NCBI GenBank assembly: GCA_964453645.1
Contig: CAYVRJ010000002.1
Span: 1 to 64,000 of the forward strand
DNA from: CAYVRJ01 sp964453645
Lineage (GTDB): Bacteria; Bacillota; Clostridia; Christensenellales; JAWKQI01
Reading direction: 5' to 3'
DNA: 64,000 nt
The notes below the pieces were generated by a model. It was not told where the DNA came from. It made no database searches and saw only the letters and a list, made by a program, of their open reading frames with translations. A program made the translations under genes and the position numbers. This document shows, piece after piece, positions 17,196-26,140 of the stretch; the stretch's first letter is position 1, and each line of letters opens with the position of its first letter.

Positions 17196-18689
17196 ATGAG
17201 TGAAATTTTGGTACTGGACAAGATAAACAAGAGTTTTCCGGGCGTAAAAGCTCTCACCGATATGAGCTTTTCAGTGAGAAGCGGCGAAGTCCACGCCATT
17301 TGCGGGGAAAACGGAGCAGGCAAGTCTACTCTTATGAAGGTCATATCCGGGGTTTATAAGCAAGATAGCGGCAACGTCCTCTTTGATGGAAAGAAAATCA
17401 ATATAACCAATCCCAACGAAGCGTTGGAACTTGGCATATCAATTATGTATCAAGAGACTAGCCTTTTTCCTGAAATGACCATCTTGGAAAACCTCTTTCT
17501 CAACCATGAGCTGACAAAAAAAGTGGGCTTTATGAAGATTCTCGACTATAAAGCTATGGAAAGTAAGGTTAACGACATATTTAAAAGCTTAAACTCATCC
17601 ATGAGCCTGCACACAAAGGTCAAAAATATTGGCATGGCTCAAAAACAATTGGTGGAAATCGCGAAGGCATTGACGTTTAAGTCAAGGGTGCTGATTATGG
17701 ACGAACCAACAGCTTCACTCACCCAAAGGGAAGTGGAAGCCCTGTTTGAAATCATTGCAAAGCTTAAAAGCCAGGGCGTTGCCATTGTGTATATCAGTCA
17801 CCGCTTAGAGGAGATTTTCGAGATATGCGATCGCGTCACGGTCATTCGAGACGGAGAATTTGTCTCATGCAACGAAATAGGGAATACCAACAAGGACAAA
17901 CTAGTTGCCGAGATGGTGGGCAGGGCCGTTGGCTCGTATTACCCAAAGGCCACCGTTGCGATTGGGGATGTTTTGCTGGATGTTAAGGGATTAAACCAGG
18001 GCAAACTACTCAAGGACATCAGCATGAATGTGCGCAGAGGCGAAATCGTGGGGCTCGGCGGCCTGGCGGGTGCAGGGCGCACGGAGCTTGCCCACGCAAT
18101 ATGCGGATTTGCCAAAAAGGACAGCGGCGAAGTCTCACTCAGCGGACAAAAGCTGGAGATTAAGAATTACCGCTCCGCCATGGATGCGGGCATTGTGTAT
18201 GTATCTGAGGACAGGGGAAAATACGGACTCGTTATAAAAATGGATATTAAAAAGAATGTCACCCTTCCACAGATCGGTAAACTTTCAAAATTCTCTTTCG
18301 TAAATAAAAAGGCTGAAATGAAAATGGGTGCAAAGGCCATCTCCTCCTATGAGATCAAAGCTCCCAGCGCCGATTTCATCGTTGAAAATTTGTCGGGGGG
18401 CAATCAACAAAAGGTGGCTGTGGCCAAGGCGACTGCATTAAACCCAAAACTTCTCATCTTAGACGAGCCCACAAGAGGCGTTGATGTGAACGCTAAGGCG
18501 GAGATCCACAAGCTGATCGGTACACTGGTGGAAAAAGGGCTGTCCATTTTGATGATCAGCTCTGAACTGCCTGAACTCTTAGGCATGTGTGACAGGATCT
18601 ATGTTATGAACACAGGTGAGATTAAGGGATGCTTTAGCAGAGCAGAGTTCTCCCAAGAGGCAATATTAAAAGTTGCCCTTGATACATAA
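17196..18689 (+). CDS. Sugar ABC transporter ATP-binding protein (RbsA/MglA type)
   Basis: A 497-residue tandem ATPase typical of class-2 carbohydrate uptake (CUT2) systems. The first half has Walker A GENGAGKST and Walker B LIMDEPTAS. The second half has the degenerate Walker A normal for this family (GGLAGAGRTE), the signature LSGGNQQK and Walker B LLILDEPTRGVD. It powers import with the two permeases that follow. AGAGGT precedes the ATG, and the start lies 29 bp after the M24 gene, so it belongs to the same operon. The sugar cannot be read from the ATPase. Confidence 0.92.
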   Translation: MSEILVLDKINKSFPGVKALTDMSFSVRSGEVHAICGENGAGKSTLMKVISGVYKQDSGNVLFDGKKINITNPNEALELGISIMYQETSLFPEMTILENLFLNHELTKKVGFMKILDYKAMESKVNDIFKSLNSSMSLHTKVKNIGMAQKQLVEIAKALTFKSRVLIMDEPTASLTQREVEALFEIIAKLKSQGVAIVYISHRLEEIFEICDRVTVIRDGEFVSCNEIGNTNKDKLVAEMVGRAVGSYYPKATVAIGDVLLDVKGLNQGKLLKDISMNVRRGEIVGLGGLAGAGRTELAHAICGFAKKDSGEVSLSGQKLEIKNYRSAMDAGIVYVSEDRGKYGLVIKMDIKKNVTLPQIGKLSKFSFVNKKAEMKMGAKAISSYEIKAPSADFIVENLSGGNQQKVAVAKATALNPKLLILDEPTRGVDVNAKAEIHKLIGTLVEKGLSILMISSELPELLGMCDRIYVMNTGEIKGCFSRAEFSQEAILKVALDT

Positions 18690-18715
18690 TCAATCAAGAA
18701 AAGTGAGTGATTATT

Positions 18716-19723
18716 ATGGAAAAAACGAAATTACAATACAAAAAGAAACGCAGTATTACAGCCGAAGGTTTTTTGGCAATACTGGTTGCAGCGATTCTAG
18801 TGATGTTATACTTCACAGCAGGGGGCACGAACGGGTTTTTCAGCCTGCAAAACATAATGACAGTGCTCCGGGTGTTCTCCTACGTATTTATTGCGGGCAT
18901 CGGCATGACCATGATCATCATAACGGGAAACATCGACATTTCCTTTGGCGCTGTGATATCCGTCATATCCGTTGTGATGGCGGCAGTGAGCAAAATTGGC
19001 CCCGACGTTGGCATTCTGGTCTTTTTGCCCATCGGAATGATTACCGGTGCACTGTTGTGCGGCTTCAACGCCTTTTTAATGGCAAAGTTTAAAATACCCA
19101 GCCTTGTTATCACCCTTGCCACCATGCAGATATACTACGGTGCACTGCTGTGGATGCTAGAAGGCTCCATATACAACTTGACGCCCAACTGGACGTGGCT
19201 TTCCTTCGATGCGATTATTGCAGATTTTATCCCCTTATACATCGTGTTTGCGTTCCTCATGCTCATCGGTGCCATATACTTCTTTAAGTATTCACGGTTT
19301 TCCAAGCGGCTCTACGCCATTGGCAACAACAAACAGGGTGCCATGTATGCGGGTATCAACGTAGAACGAACTATGATCATCGCCTATATGATCGCAGGTG
19401 CACTGTTGGCCTTTTCCGCCGCAATACTCTCCACAGCGGGAAACAGGGTTACGTGTACTGTGGGAAATAATTTTGAAATGAAAGTCATAGCCGCCGTTAT
19501 CGTGGGTGGAACAAACGCAATGGGCGGTTCGGGTAAAATATACGGAACGGCACTGGGTGCACTTCTCCTAGCCGTCGTAAGCCCTGCACTGACTTTTATG
19601 GAGATCAATACCTATTGGACAGATCTGTTTACGGGAGCCATTATCGTGATTGCGGTCATATTCAGCGCATTCCGTAATTTCAACGTATCTTCGAAGCTGT
19701 GGAGAAGGAGGACAAACCCATGA
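18716..19723 (+). CDS. Sugar ABC transporter permease 1 (RbsC type)
   Basis: A 335-residue multi-span permease of the BPD_transp_2 family, with GMTMIIITGNIDISFGAVIS near the first periplasmic turn and MKVIAAVIVGGTNAMGGSG in the conserved loop that contacts the ATPase. It has about nine hydrophobic segments. ATG 18716 is preferred over an upstream in-frame start. The last four bases overlap the start of the second permease (ATGA), which indicates translational coupling. Confidence 0.9.
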   Translation: MEKTKLQYKKKRSITAEGFLAILVAAILVMLYFTAGGTNGFFSLQNIMTVLRVFSYVFIAGIGMTMIIITGNIDISFGAVISVISVVMAAVSKIGPDVGILVFLPIGMITGALLCGFNAFLMAKFKIPSLVITLATMQIYYGALLWMLEGSIYNLTPNWTWLSFDAIIADFIPLYIVFAFLMLIGAIYFFKYSRFSKRLYAIGNNKQGAMYAGINVERTMIIAYMIAGALLAFSAAILSTAGNRVTCTVGNNFEMKVIAAVIVGGTNAMGGSGKIYGTALGALLLAVVSPALTFMEINTYWTDLFTGAIIVIAVIFSAFRNFNVSSKLWRRRTNP

Positions 19724-20703
19724 ATACAAGCAAGGTAAAGTTTAAATTTAGTTATAATTGGGTGCTTTTGCTGATATGTGCCGTGCTGTTTGGTGCATTT
19801 ACCATCATCAATCCATCGTTCTCCAGTTCTAGTTACATCTTAGAGACGATCAAGATGATTGTTGAAATTGGCATCATGGCGTTACCCTTGACATTCCTAA
19901 TCGTGATGGGTGGCATTGACTTCTCCATGTCGTCCACTCTAGTATTGGCGGCAGCAGTAGGCGGAATACTAACGAAGACAGTGAATCCAGCCGTGGGCGT
20001 ACTTGCCACATTTGCCATGGGCGCACTGTGCGGAGGGTTTAACGGCCTGATGGTTGCAAAACTCAAGCTTCCCCCCTTAGTGACCACCCTTGCAACCATG
20101 TACCTCTATAAGGGTATCACCGAGGGCATTACCCTTGGCACATCTTCGGTGGGCACAAACGTTGCAGCAACAGAGCTTGCCAGCTTTCTGGGGTCAGGTA
20201 CGATCGCGGGTATACCCACACAGATTTGGATTTTCGGAATCCTAGCGATCTTGTTTAACTTAATACTTTCACGAACGATATACGGAAGATATATGTACGC
20301 AATCGGCCTCAACGAAAACGCAACATCCTTTAGCGGCGTACCATCTACCAAGATCAAGCTGCTCACATACTTACTGGCAGGTGTGGTTTTCGCCATTGCC
20401 GGGCTGGTGTTTATGGGCAGGTTTTCCACCATTCAGTTTGATTCGGCAGATCCATACACCATGCAGGTCATAACGGCGGCTGTACTGGGCGGCTGTGACA
20501 TGGCGGGCGGAAGAGGTGATATCAAGGGCACTGTGCTGGGCGTTGCCATCATCGGCATACTCAAGGGTGGTATGAACGTGGTGCTCTTGCCCCAGACGCA
20601 ACAAAAGATTATTATCGGCGTGATCCTGCTCGTTAGCCTGGTTGTGTTTGAAATGATGAACAGACGGTCTTTAAAAGTCAAAAGAGCAAGTAGAGTTGCT
20701 TAA
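19720..20703 (+). CDS. Sugar ABC transporter permease 2 (RbsC type)
   Basis: A 327-residue paralogue of permease 1, with FLIVMGGIDFSMSSTLVLAA and MQVITAAVLGGCDMAGGRGD at equivalent positions. Two unlike permeases with one double ATPase resemble the rhamnose (RhaSTPQ) and AI-2 (LsrACDB) importers. GGAGAAGGAGG precedes the ATG. After the stop a hairpin (CATATC 20715-20720 with GATATG 20727-20732) may adjust expression of the binding protein relative to the membrane parts. Confidence 0.9.
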   Translation: MNTSKVKFKFSYNWVLLLICAVLFGAFTIINPSFSSSSYILETIKMIVEIGIMALPLTFLIVMGGIDFSMSSTLVLAAAVGGILTKTVNPAVGVLATFAMGALCGGFNGLMVAKLKLPPLVTTLATMYLYKGITEGITLGTSSVGTNVAATELASFLGSGTIAGIPTQIWIFGILAILFNLILSRTIYGRYMYAIGLNENATSFSGVPSTKIKLLTYLLAGVVFAIAGLVFMGRFSTIQFDSADPYTMQVITAAVLGGCDMAGGRGDIKGTVLGVAIIGILKGGMNVVLLPQTQQKIIIGVILLVSLVVFEMMNRRSLKVKRASRVA

Positions 20704-20760
20704 ATTGGAACCAACATATCCAGTGAGATATGGTTCAAAAATATATTTGGAGGGAACCTA

Positions 20761-21912
20761 ATGAAAAAGACAATCACATTGGTACTTGCGGTTATGATGA
20801 TTGCTGCACTGTTTGCGGCATGTTCACAACCAGCTGCACCTGAAGCACCCGCAGCACCCGAAGCTCCGGCACAAAACGCTCCCGAAGCAGCTCCGGCAGA
20901 GGGCAAAACCTACAAGATCGCTATGTTGCCTAAATTCAAGGGCGAAAACTACTTCGACGGTTGTTATGCCGGTGCAAAAAAGGCTGCCGACGAACTGGGC
21001 ATTGAGTTGATCTATGACGGTCCTAACCAGAGCGAAGCTACAAATGCGAAACAGGTGGAAATACTCAACGGTCTGATTGCAGCAAATGTGGATGCCATTA
21101 TAGTATCTCCATGTGACGCAGAAGGCATTGCTCCCACACTCAAGCAAGCCATCGACAAGGGTATCAAGATCACAACATTTGATGCAGATACAGTGAACGA
21201 AGCTCGCTCTTTCTATGTGAATCCAGCAACGGCCAAGGATATCGGCGTAGGTCTGGTTGAGGCCATTATCCCCGGCCTGAAAGCAAATGGTTTTGGCGAA
21301 AGCAAACCCGCAAGAATGGGCCTCATCTCCGGTTCGGGACTTGACGTGAACCAAAACGAGTGGATTCTTGCCATCCAGAAATATGTCAAAGAATCTTATC
21401 CCTGGCTGACGCTTGCAGCCGATGATACCGGCTATTTGGGCGGTGACATTTGGACCCCCGGCTCTGACGAAACCGCAGCGCAAAATGCAGCCAACGAAGC
21501 AATTGCCAAGTCGGGCGATGCTGAAGGCGGCACACAGATCAACGCTGTAATCGGCACCTCTTCCATGTCCACACCTGCACTGGGTGCTGCGTGGAACGCT
21601 GTAATCGGCAACAAACCCAACGTAGTATTAACGGGTCTTGCAACGCCTTTAGGCATTAAGGATTACATCTTAGACGAAAAGAACCCCTTAAAGACAGGTG
21701 TGTTATGGGATGTTGGAGAGCTTGGATATCTAGCGGTTGAAGCTACAAAGGCCCTGTTGGACAGCGAAATTAATCTGGAATCCGACAAAACCTTTGCAAG
21801 CAAGCTGGGTGAAAAGCAGTTTGTTGTCAACGCTGATGACGGTGGTTTAGAGCTTCTTTTAGGCGCTGCACTCATATTCAACCCACAAAACGTAGAAAAC
21901 TTCAATTACTAA
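20761..21912 (+). CDS. Sugar-binding lipoprotein (RhaS/LsrB-like)
   Basis: A 383-residue solute-binding lipoprotein. The signal peptide ends in a lipobox LFAAC with Cys21, then an Ala/Pro/Glu-rich linker. The ligand domain opens YKIAMLPKFKGENYFDGCY, continues LGIELIYDGPNQSEATNAKQ and DAIIVSPCDAEGIAPTLKQA. This is the pattern of rhamnose (RhaS) and autoinducer-2 (LsrB) binding proteins. No Lsr kinase or LsrF/G genes are nearby, so a deoxysugar or modified sugar is more likely than AI-2. It captures substrate outside the membrane for the two permeases. Confidence 0.9.
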   Translation: MKKTITLVLAVMMIAALFAACSQPAAPEAPAAPEAPAQNAPEAAPAEGKTYKIAMLPKFKGENYFDGCYAGAKKAADELGIELIYDGPNQSEATNAKQVEILNGLIAANVDAIIVSPCDAEGIAPTLKQAIDKGIKITTFDADTVNEARSFYVNPATAKDIGVGLVEAIIPGLKANGFGESKPARMGLISGSGLDVNQNEWILAIQKYVKESYPWLTLAADDTGYLGGDIWTPGSDETAAQNAANEAIAKSGDAEGGTQINAVIGTSSMSTPALGAAWNAVIGNKPNVVLTGLATPLGIKDYILDEKNPLKTGVLWDVGELGYLAVEATKALLDSEINLESDKTFASKLGEKQFVVNADDGGLELLLGAALIFNPQNVENFNY

Positions 21913-21929
21913 TATCGGTATTCAGCTTT

Positions 21930-21954
21930 AAGGCACAGCAAACTGCTGTGCCTT
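21930..21954 (+). terminator. Intercistronic hairpin after the binding-protein gene
   Basis: AAGGCACAGC and GCTGTGCCTT form a perfect 10-bp stem around AAACT. Only a short T run follows (CCTTTGG), so it may stabilise the upstream message or terminate partially rather than stop transcription. Confidence 0.6.
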
Positions 21955-21987
21955 TGGCTGTTTGTTTACAAGCAGGAGGAAGGAATA

Positions 21988-23028
21988 ATGGCTGTTCAAA
22001 CAGTATTGGGTAAAGTGGATGCAAATGAGCTGGGCATCGTAACGCCCCACGAGCATATCTTCATCGACATGAAGGTGTTTTTCTCTGAACCGGAGGAAAT
22101 CGGTTTAAAAAATATTGCATATGAAAAAGTTACCATCGATAAGCTGGGCGTCCTGAAACGCAATCCCTTTGCGCTGCTGGACAATGTCCGCATGATGGAC
22201 AATGCTACGCAGCTCAGCGAGCTTAAGTATTTCAAATACGCAGGCGGTAGGACGGTTGTGGATGCCACCACCATCGGGATTGGACGTGACCCCGAACTAT
22301 TGAGAAAGATGGCCATCGAGACAGGGCTTCATGTGGTTGCGGGTGCCGGGTATTATGTTGAGCCATCACTGCCAGTGTCTGTTCTCGACTTAACTATTGA
22401 AGCCATCGAAAAGCAAATAATAACCGAACTTGAACACGGAATTGGGCATACGAATATTAAGGCAGGTATTATTGGGGAAGTCGGCGTGAGCCATGTGATG
22501 TATCCGTTTGAACAAAAGTCTCTCATCGCCTCGTGCAGGGCACAGGTGCAGACGGGTGCCCCCTTGCTAGTGCACATCAATCCCTGGTCTACCATGGGCA
22601 TTGAAGCCATGGAGATCATACATGCGCACAAATTAGACCCTGAAAAGGTTGCCATCTGCCATATCGATGTTGAAAACAGGGAAGATTATATCCTGCGGTT
22701 GTTAGATACAGGGGTGTTTATTGAGTTTGACAACTTTGGCAAGGAGATGGCCACCGACCTTTGGGATTGTAAGCCTGGTTCTGGCAGGTTTGTGACCGAT
22801 TGGGAGAGGGTGCATCTGCTCAAAAAACTCATAGAAAAGGGATACGCAAGCCAAATTCTCATGTCTTGTGACGTGTGTCTAAAGCAGTTGCTCCACGCCT
22901 ACGGCGGTTGGGGATACGATCACGTGCTCACACATATCGTTCCTATGCTGATGGAAGTTGGGGTTACGAGGGAGCAAATAGACCTCATGCTGATCGATAA
23001 CCCCAGAAGATGGTTAAACAGAAAGTAA
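21988..23028 (+). CDS. Phosphotriesterase-family metal-dependent hydrolase
   Basis: A 346-residue protein of the phosphotriesterase/lactonase branch of the amidohydrolase superfamily. Ligands visible in order: HEH in IVTPHEHIF, the bridging Lys in IKAGIIGEVGVS, His in LLVHINPW, His in VAICHIDVE and Asp in ILMSCDVCL, so it should be active. Family members hydrolyse lactones, sugar-phosphate lactones or phosphoesters. With a sugar importer and two creatinase-like proteins it probably opens a lactone or cleaves the imported compound. AGGAGGAAGG precedes the ATG. It is the last gene of the cluster. Confidence 0.88.
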   Translation: MAVQTVLGKVDANELGIVTPHEHIFIDMKVFFSEPEEIGLKNIAYEKVTIDKLGVLKRNPFALLDNVRMMDNATQLSELKYFKYAGGRTVVDATTIGIGRDPELLRKMAIETGLHVVAGAGYYVEPSLPVSVLDLTIEAIEKQIITELEHGIGHTNIKAGIIGEVGVSHVMYPFEQKSLIASCRAQVQTGAPLLVHINPWSTMGIEAMEIIHAHKLDPEKVAICHIDVENREDYILRLLDTGVFIEFDNFGKEMATDLWDCKPGSGRFVTDWERVHLLKKLIEKGYASQILMSCDVCLKQLLHAYGGWGYDHVLTHIVPMLMEVGVTREQIDLMLIDNPRRWLNRK

Positions 23029-23078
23029 CATATGGATTACAATTAGAACAATATGCATCACCAAATGGTTGTTTAGAG

Positions 23079-23105
23079 GATAGGTTATAACACCTATCTT
23101 CTTTT
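23079..23105 (+). terminator. Intrinsic terminator of the catabolic cluster
   Basis: GATAGGT (23079-23085) and ACCTATC (23092-23098) around TATAAC, followed by TTCTTTTT. Confidence 0.8.
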
Positions 23106-23109
23106 TATA

Positions 23110-23439
23110 TTGCTAAATATTATAATGCAAGTGTAATGTCGCTGTGCTGCTTGGAACAGTGGAAGATACAGTAATGCAAATTGACGTGGAGGAAAATGTA
23201 TTGGTCCTAATTGTTAGGGCAATTGCTTGCCCCGGCCTTATGTTAGAAAAATGAAACAAGACAAAATATTATAAGCCATTTTTCTGCATTATCTCACAAA
23301 TCAAGGGAAAAGCAAGGTTTTTTGGATAGCTAAAGTGTTTCACTTCGGACCAAAACGAATTACATGCTTTGCAGAACGGAACAGCCGCAGGGTAAGCTTT
23401 ATGAATTTAAACCCGAGGTCATGGGGGAGCGCATATGTC
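23110..23439 (+). other. Gene-poor stretch with possible coding relics
   Basis: No intact gene is visible. A short open stretch (about 23140-23251) reads LLGTVEDTVMQIDVEENVLV and then IVRAIACPG. This loosely recalls the start of an ISL3-type transposase, but is too short to claim. Near 23382-23444 another frame reads QGKLYEFKPEVMGERICLK before a stop and could be the 3' end of a lost gene. Both are weak readings. Confidence 0.2.
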
Positions 23440-24717
23440 TTAAGTAGCGTTTACATAAAGAAACACTCCCACAGAAAAAATATTCTTTGTATGGTTAATC
23501 TTCATATACCCATTATACTTCTCGATGCAGTGTCTAATGTTTTTTAAGCCGTAGCCATGTTCGTCACCACTCTTTAATGAAGCTATCTGCTTTTCTTGCC
23601 CAATCGTTTCCTCTAAGTATTTGATCACTCCATTAAAAGAATTGTCTACCTTTATGAAAAGACCGCCTTTGTTGTACTCAATATCCAGTTTAATTTTTTT
23701 AGTATTTACCACTGCAACGGCTTCCAAAGCATTATCTAAAAGATTGCCAAGTATCGTTGCAATGTCGGCAACCTCTACATTTATAGCTGTTGGCACGAGC
23801 AATCTTAAATCCAGTTTAATGCTTTCTCTCTTGGCATCTTTGAGTTTGTAATTGATAATGCTATCAAAAACGACATTACCTGTGTCGCTATAAATTTCGC
23901 TTTCGCTTATATCCTCAAGCAAACTGTTTAAATAGTCCGTAGCTGCTTGGTTTTCCAAAGTATAATCCTTCAAGGTGGTCAAATGTATCTTGATGTCATG
24001 CCTAATAGACTTCACCCTTTCCACTGACTCTTGCATTAGTGTACATTGGGTAAAGTAATATTCTTTCTCCCTTGCGTGTAATGTTGATTTTAGCTTTTCC
24101 TCAAATACTTTTGAAAGGGTATTACTTAGGTAGAATATCAAAAATAAGGCTCCGAACCACATTAATACAATCCATATCTCCTCAATATGCGGTACTTTGG
24201 CTAAATAAAGAATGCCAAGAAATATCGCTAAACCCGATATAATCAGAGTGGGAATCCAAATAACAGGTATATCTATTGCAGTTTTATTCGCTTTGATAAA
24301 ACGCTGGAGTAGCATTTTGATTATAAATAATACCAATATAATAGTAATTAAATAAAAAATACTAAACAACTCTTGATTCACTATTATGTTCGGGAAAATA
24401 ATTGAAAGAAGACCAAAAGAATTATAGATTACATTAAATAAAATAAATGTAGAACCTACAGCAGCAAGTCTTTTTATCATAAAGGCTCTATAATTTAACG
24501 TTATTATGAAAAATGACAACTGCTGAAACAATAACTGGGCTATAGGGTGTAGGGGAAAGAATAAATTAAAGATCGTAGCAGATATCAGAAATGGCAGACA
24601 TGATAGTATTAATATAACAAGAGATGTTTTCCGCTCTTCAAAAAACACGTCCATTACTTTAATCCAAGAGAATACCAACACAACAATGCCGATAATACAT
24701 GCTATCATGAAACCCAT
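23440..24717 (-). CDS. AgrC-like GHKL sensor histidine kinase
   Basis: A 425-residue membrane kinase. About six hydrophobic segments fill residues 1-200. The H box is IRHDIKIHLTTLKDY, the N box ILGNLLDNALEAV and the G box HGYGLKNIRHC, as in AgrC/GHKL kinases that respond to peptides or envelope signals. It lies one base after the stop of the LytTR response regulator, which is transcribed first. No precursor peptide or AgrB protease gene is present next to it, so the signal is not a typical Agr peptide encoded here. Confidence 0.88.
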   Translation of the reverse strand: MGFMIACIIGIVVLVFSWIKVMDVFFEERKTSLVILILSCLPFLISATIFNLFFPLHPIAQLLFQQLSFFIITLNYRAFMIKRLAAVGSTFILFNVIYNSFGLLSIIFPNIIVNQELFSIFYLITIILVLFIIKMLLQRFIKANKTAIDIPVIWIPTLIISGLAIFLGILYLAKVPHIEEIWIVLMWFGALFLIFYLSNTLSKVFEEKLKSTLHAREKEYYFTQCTLMQESVERVKSIRHDIKIHLTTLKDYTLENQAATDYLNSLLEDISESEIYSDTGNVVFDSIINYKLKDAKRESIKLDLRLLVPTAINVEVADIATILGNLLDNALEAVAVVNTKKIKLDIEYNKGGLFIKVDNSFNGVIKYLEETIGQEKQIASLKSGDEHGYGLKNIRHCIEKYNGYMKINHTKNIFSVGVFLYVNAT

Positions 24718-24718
24718 G

Positions 24719-25456
24719 TCACACCATCCTCCTTTCCGTTATATCATAATAGATTTCCCGTACTTCTTTTCTCCTATGTTGGCTGATAGGTAACGTTAAC
24801 CCACCCTTTAAAATCAGTTCGTCATATTTTATTGCCGTTATATAATCATAGTTGACAACATAAGAGGCATGAATCAAAAGGAAATCAAAGGCTTGAAGCT
24901 GCTCCCTGTATACATCCTTTAACGTTCCGTAAAATTCTTCGTTTCTTCCATCTGCTAAATACATAATCAATTTTCTCTTAGTACTTTCAAGATAGATAAT
25001 ATCTTTAATCTGCACCTTAAAAGTGTCGTGTCCAATTCTGTATGTAAAATAACCCGACCAAAGTCCGGTTATTTTCAAATATGTTCTAACAACTTGCTCT
25101 ATCTTTTCGTAATTGAGAGGCTTAATCAGAAAATTCAAAGGGCGTATATCGAATAACTGCATGGAGTATTTCATCTCCCATGAAATATAAACGATTGAAA
25201 CCAAATGATTGTTGTGTGCTTCTCGGATAAGTCTGCCAACATCTACGCCGTCAGTAGTATTTTCGGCAAATACTATATCGAGGAAAACAAGGTCATAGTG
25301 CGTACCCTTTTCCATTTTTGTGCACAATTCTTCCCCGGTATAATAAACATCAATCTCATACTTGATATTCAGCTTGCCGAGGATCTCCATTAGGCTGCTT
25401 TCGAGTTCTGCACTTATTCTTTTCTCATCATCACAAATAGCAATAAACAGCGCCAT
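24719..25456 (-). CDS. LytTR-family response regulator
   Basis: A 245-residue regulator. The receiver domain has the acidic pair in AICDDEKRI and the phosphoacceptor Asp in YDLVFLDIVF. A LytTR DNA-binding domain follows (KVQIKDIIYLESTKRKLIMY; IHASYVVNYDYITAIKYDEL). ATG 25456 is preferred to an in-frame GTG five codons upstream because GTGGGG, the likely ribosome site, lies between them. It pairs with the kinase at 23440-24717. Target sites are not obvious; the upstream spacer has only partial LytTR boxes. Confidence 0.88.
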   Translation of the reverse strand: MALFIAICDDEKRISAELESSLMEILGKLNIKYEIDVYYTGEELCTKMEKGTHYDLVFLDIVFAENTTDGVDVGRLIREAHNNHLVSIVYISWEMKYSMQLFDIRPLNFLIKPLNYEKIEQVVRTYLKITGLWSGYFTYRIGHDTFKVQIKDIIYLESTKRKLIMYLADGRNEEFYGTLKDVYREQLQAFDFLLIHASYVVNYDYITAIKYDELILKGGLTLPISQHRRKEVREIYYDITERRMV

Positions 25457-25742
25457 AAAGCGATTCCCCACCCCACTATGCCTTTAATCTAATTCATTCC
25501 ATAAAATTTTAATAAGTTGCTGTAATTCCAAATGGGAAATGCCCATTCACCTTGTGTTAATATCTGTTATTATATACATATACAGTATGCGTGATCTTTT
25601 ATTCAATGTCAAGTTTAGAAAATATCTTGTTATTATTTAAATTGTTACAAAAACTCTGTTAGTTATTACAACTTCTCGCAGGGCGGAAATTTTCTGATAA
25701 AACTAATGAGATTGAGCGTTTAAAACTTAAGGAGGCAATCAA
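25457..25742. other. Intergenic spacer between divergent genes
   Basis: A/T-rich spacer with a small hairpin, AATGGG (25531-25536) with CCCATT (25542-25547), and several TATAAT-like boxes (around 25570). A partial LytTR box, TCTGTTAGT, occurs near 25655. I cannot fix a start site for either flanking gene. Confidence 0.3.
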
Positions 25743-26054
25743 ATGCAATTATCAACAACGGAACACTTAAGAGGCAGGGAACTGGAAGAATTGGGTCTTG
25801 TTCAAGGCAATATTGTTCAAGCTAAGCATATTGGCAAAGATTTTATGGCAGTGGGAAGAATGATTGTGGGAGGTGAGATTCAGCAATATACGGACTTATT
25901 AAAAGAAGCCCGCAGAACCGCAACTGAACGAATGATACAGGAGGCGAAAGACATGGGGGCAGATGCAATTGTTTGTGTTCGTTATGCAACTTCCTCAATT
26001 ATGGATACGGCTTCTGAGGTTATGGCATATGGAACCGCAGTAAAATTCATATAA
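25743..26054 (+). CDS. YbjQ-family (UPF0145) protein
   Basis: A 103-residue protein of the YbjQ/UPF0145 family, with VGRMIVGGEIQQYTDLLKEA and DMGADAIVCVRYATS followed by YGTAVKF. Members form beta-barrel pentamers and are often labelled heavy-metal binding, without proven function. AAGGAGG precedes the ATG. A strong palindrome follows the gene. Confidence 0.85.
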   Translation: MQLSTTEHLRGRELEELGLVQGNIVQAKHIGKDFMAVGRMIVGGEIQQYTDLLKEARRTATERMIQEAKDMGADAIVCVRYATSSIMDTASEVMAYGTAVKFI

Positions 26055-26069
26055 CATACCCGCTTCATT

Positions 26070-26108
26070 TAATCAAGCTTGCCTTCGACGGATTGGCAAG
26101 CTTGATTA
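26070..26108. terminator. Long hairpin after the YbjQ gene
   Basis: TAATCAAGCTTGCC (26070-26083) and GGCAAGCTTGATTA (26095-26108) form a perfect 14-bp stem. The T run is poor, so it is a terminator-like or message-stabilising structure. Confidence 0.6.
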
Positions 26109-26140
26109 TTGCGGTAATAGATTTAATTTTGGAGGTAAAA

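Noticed and set aside
20761..21912. AI-2 (Lsr) uptake system
   Set aside because: The binding protein looks LsrB-like, but no LsrK, LsrF or LsrG gene is nearby and the operon carries unrelated enzymes.
23440..25456. Agr quorum-sensing locus
   Set aside because: No AgrB protease or AgrD peptide gene is present beside either AgrC-like kinase.
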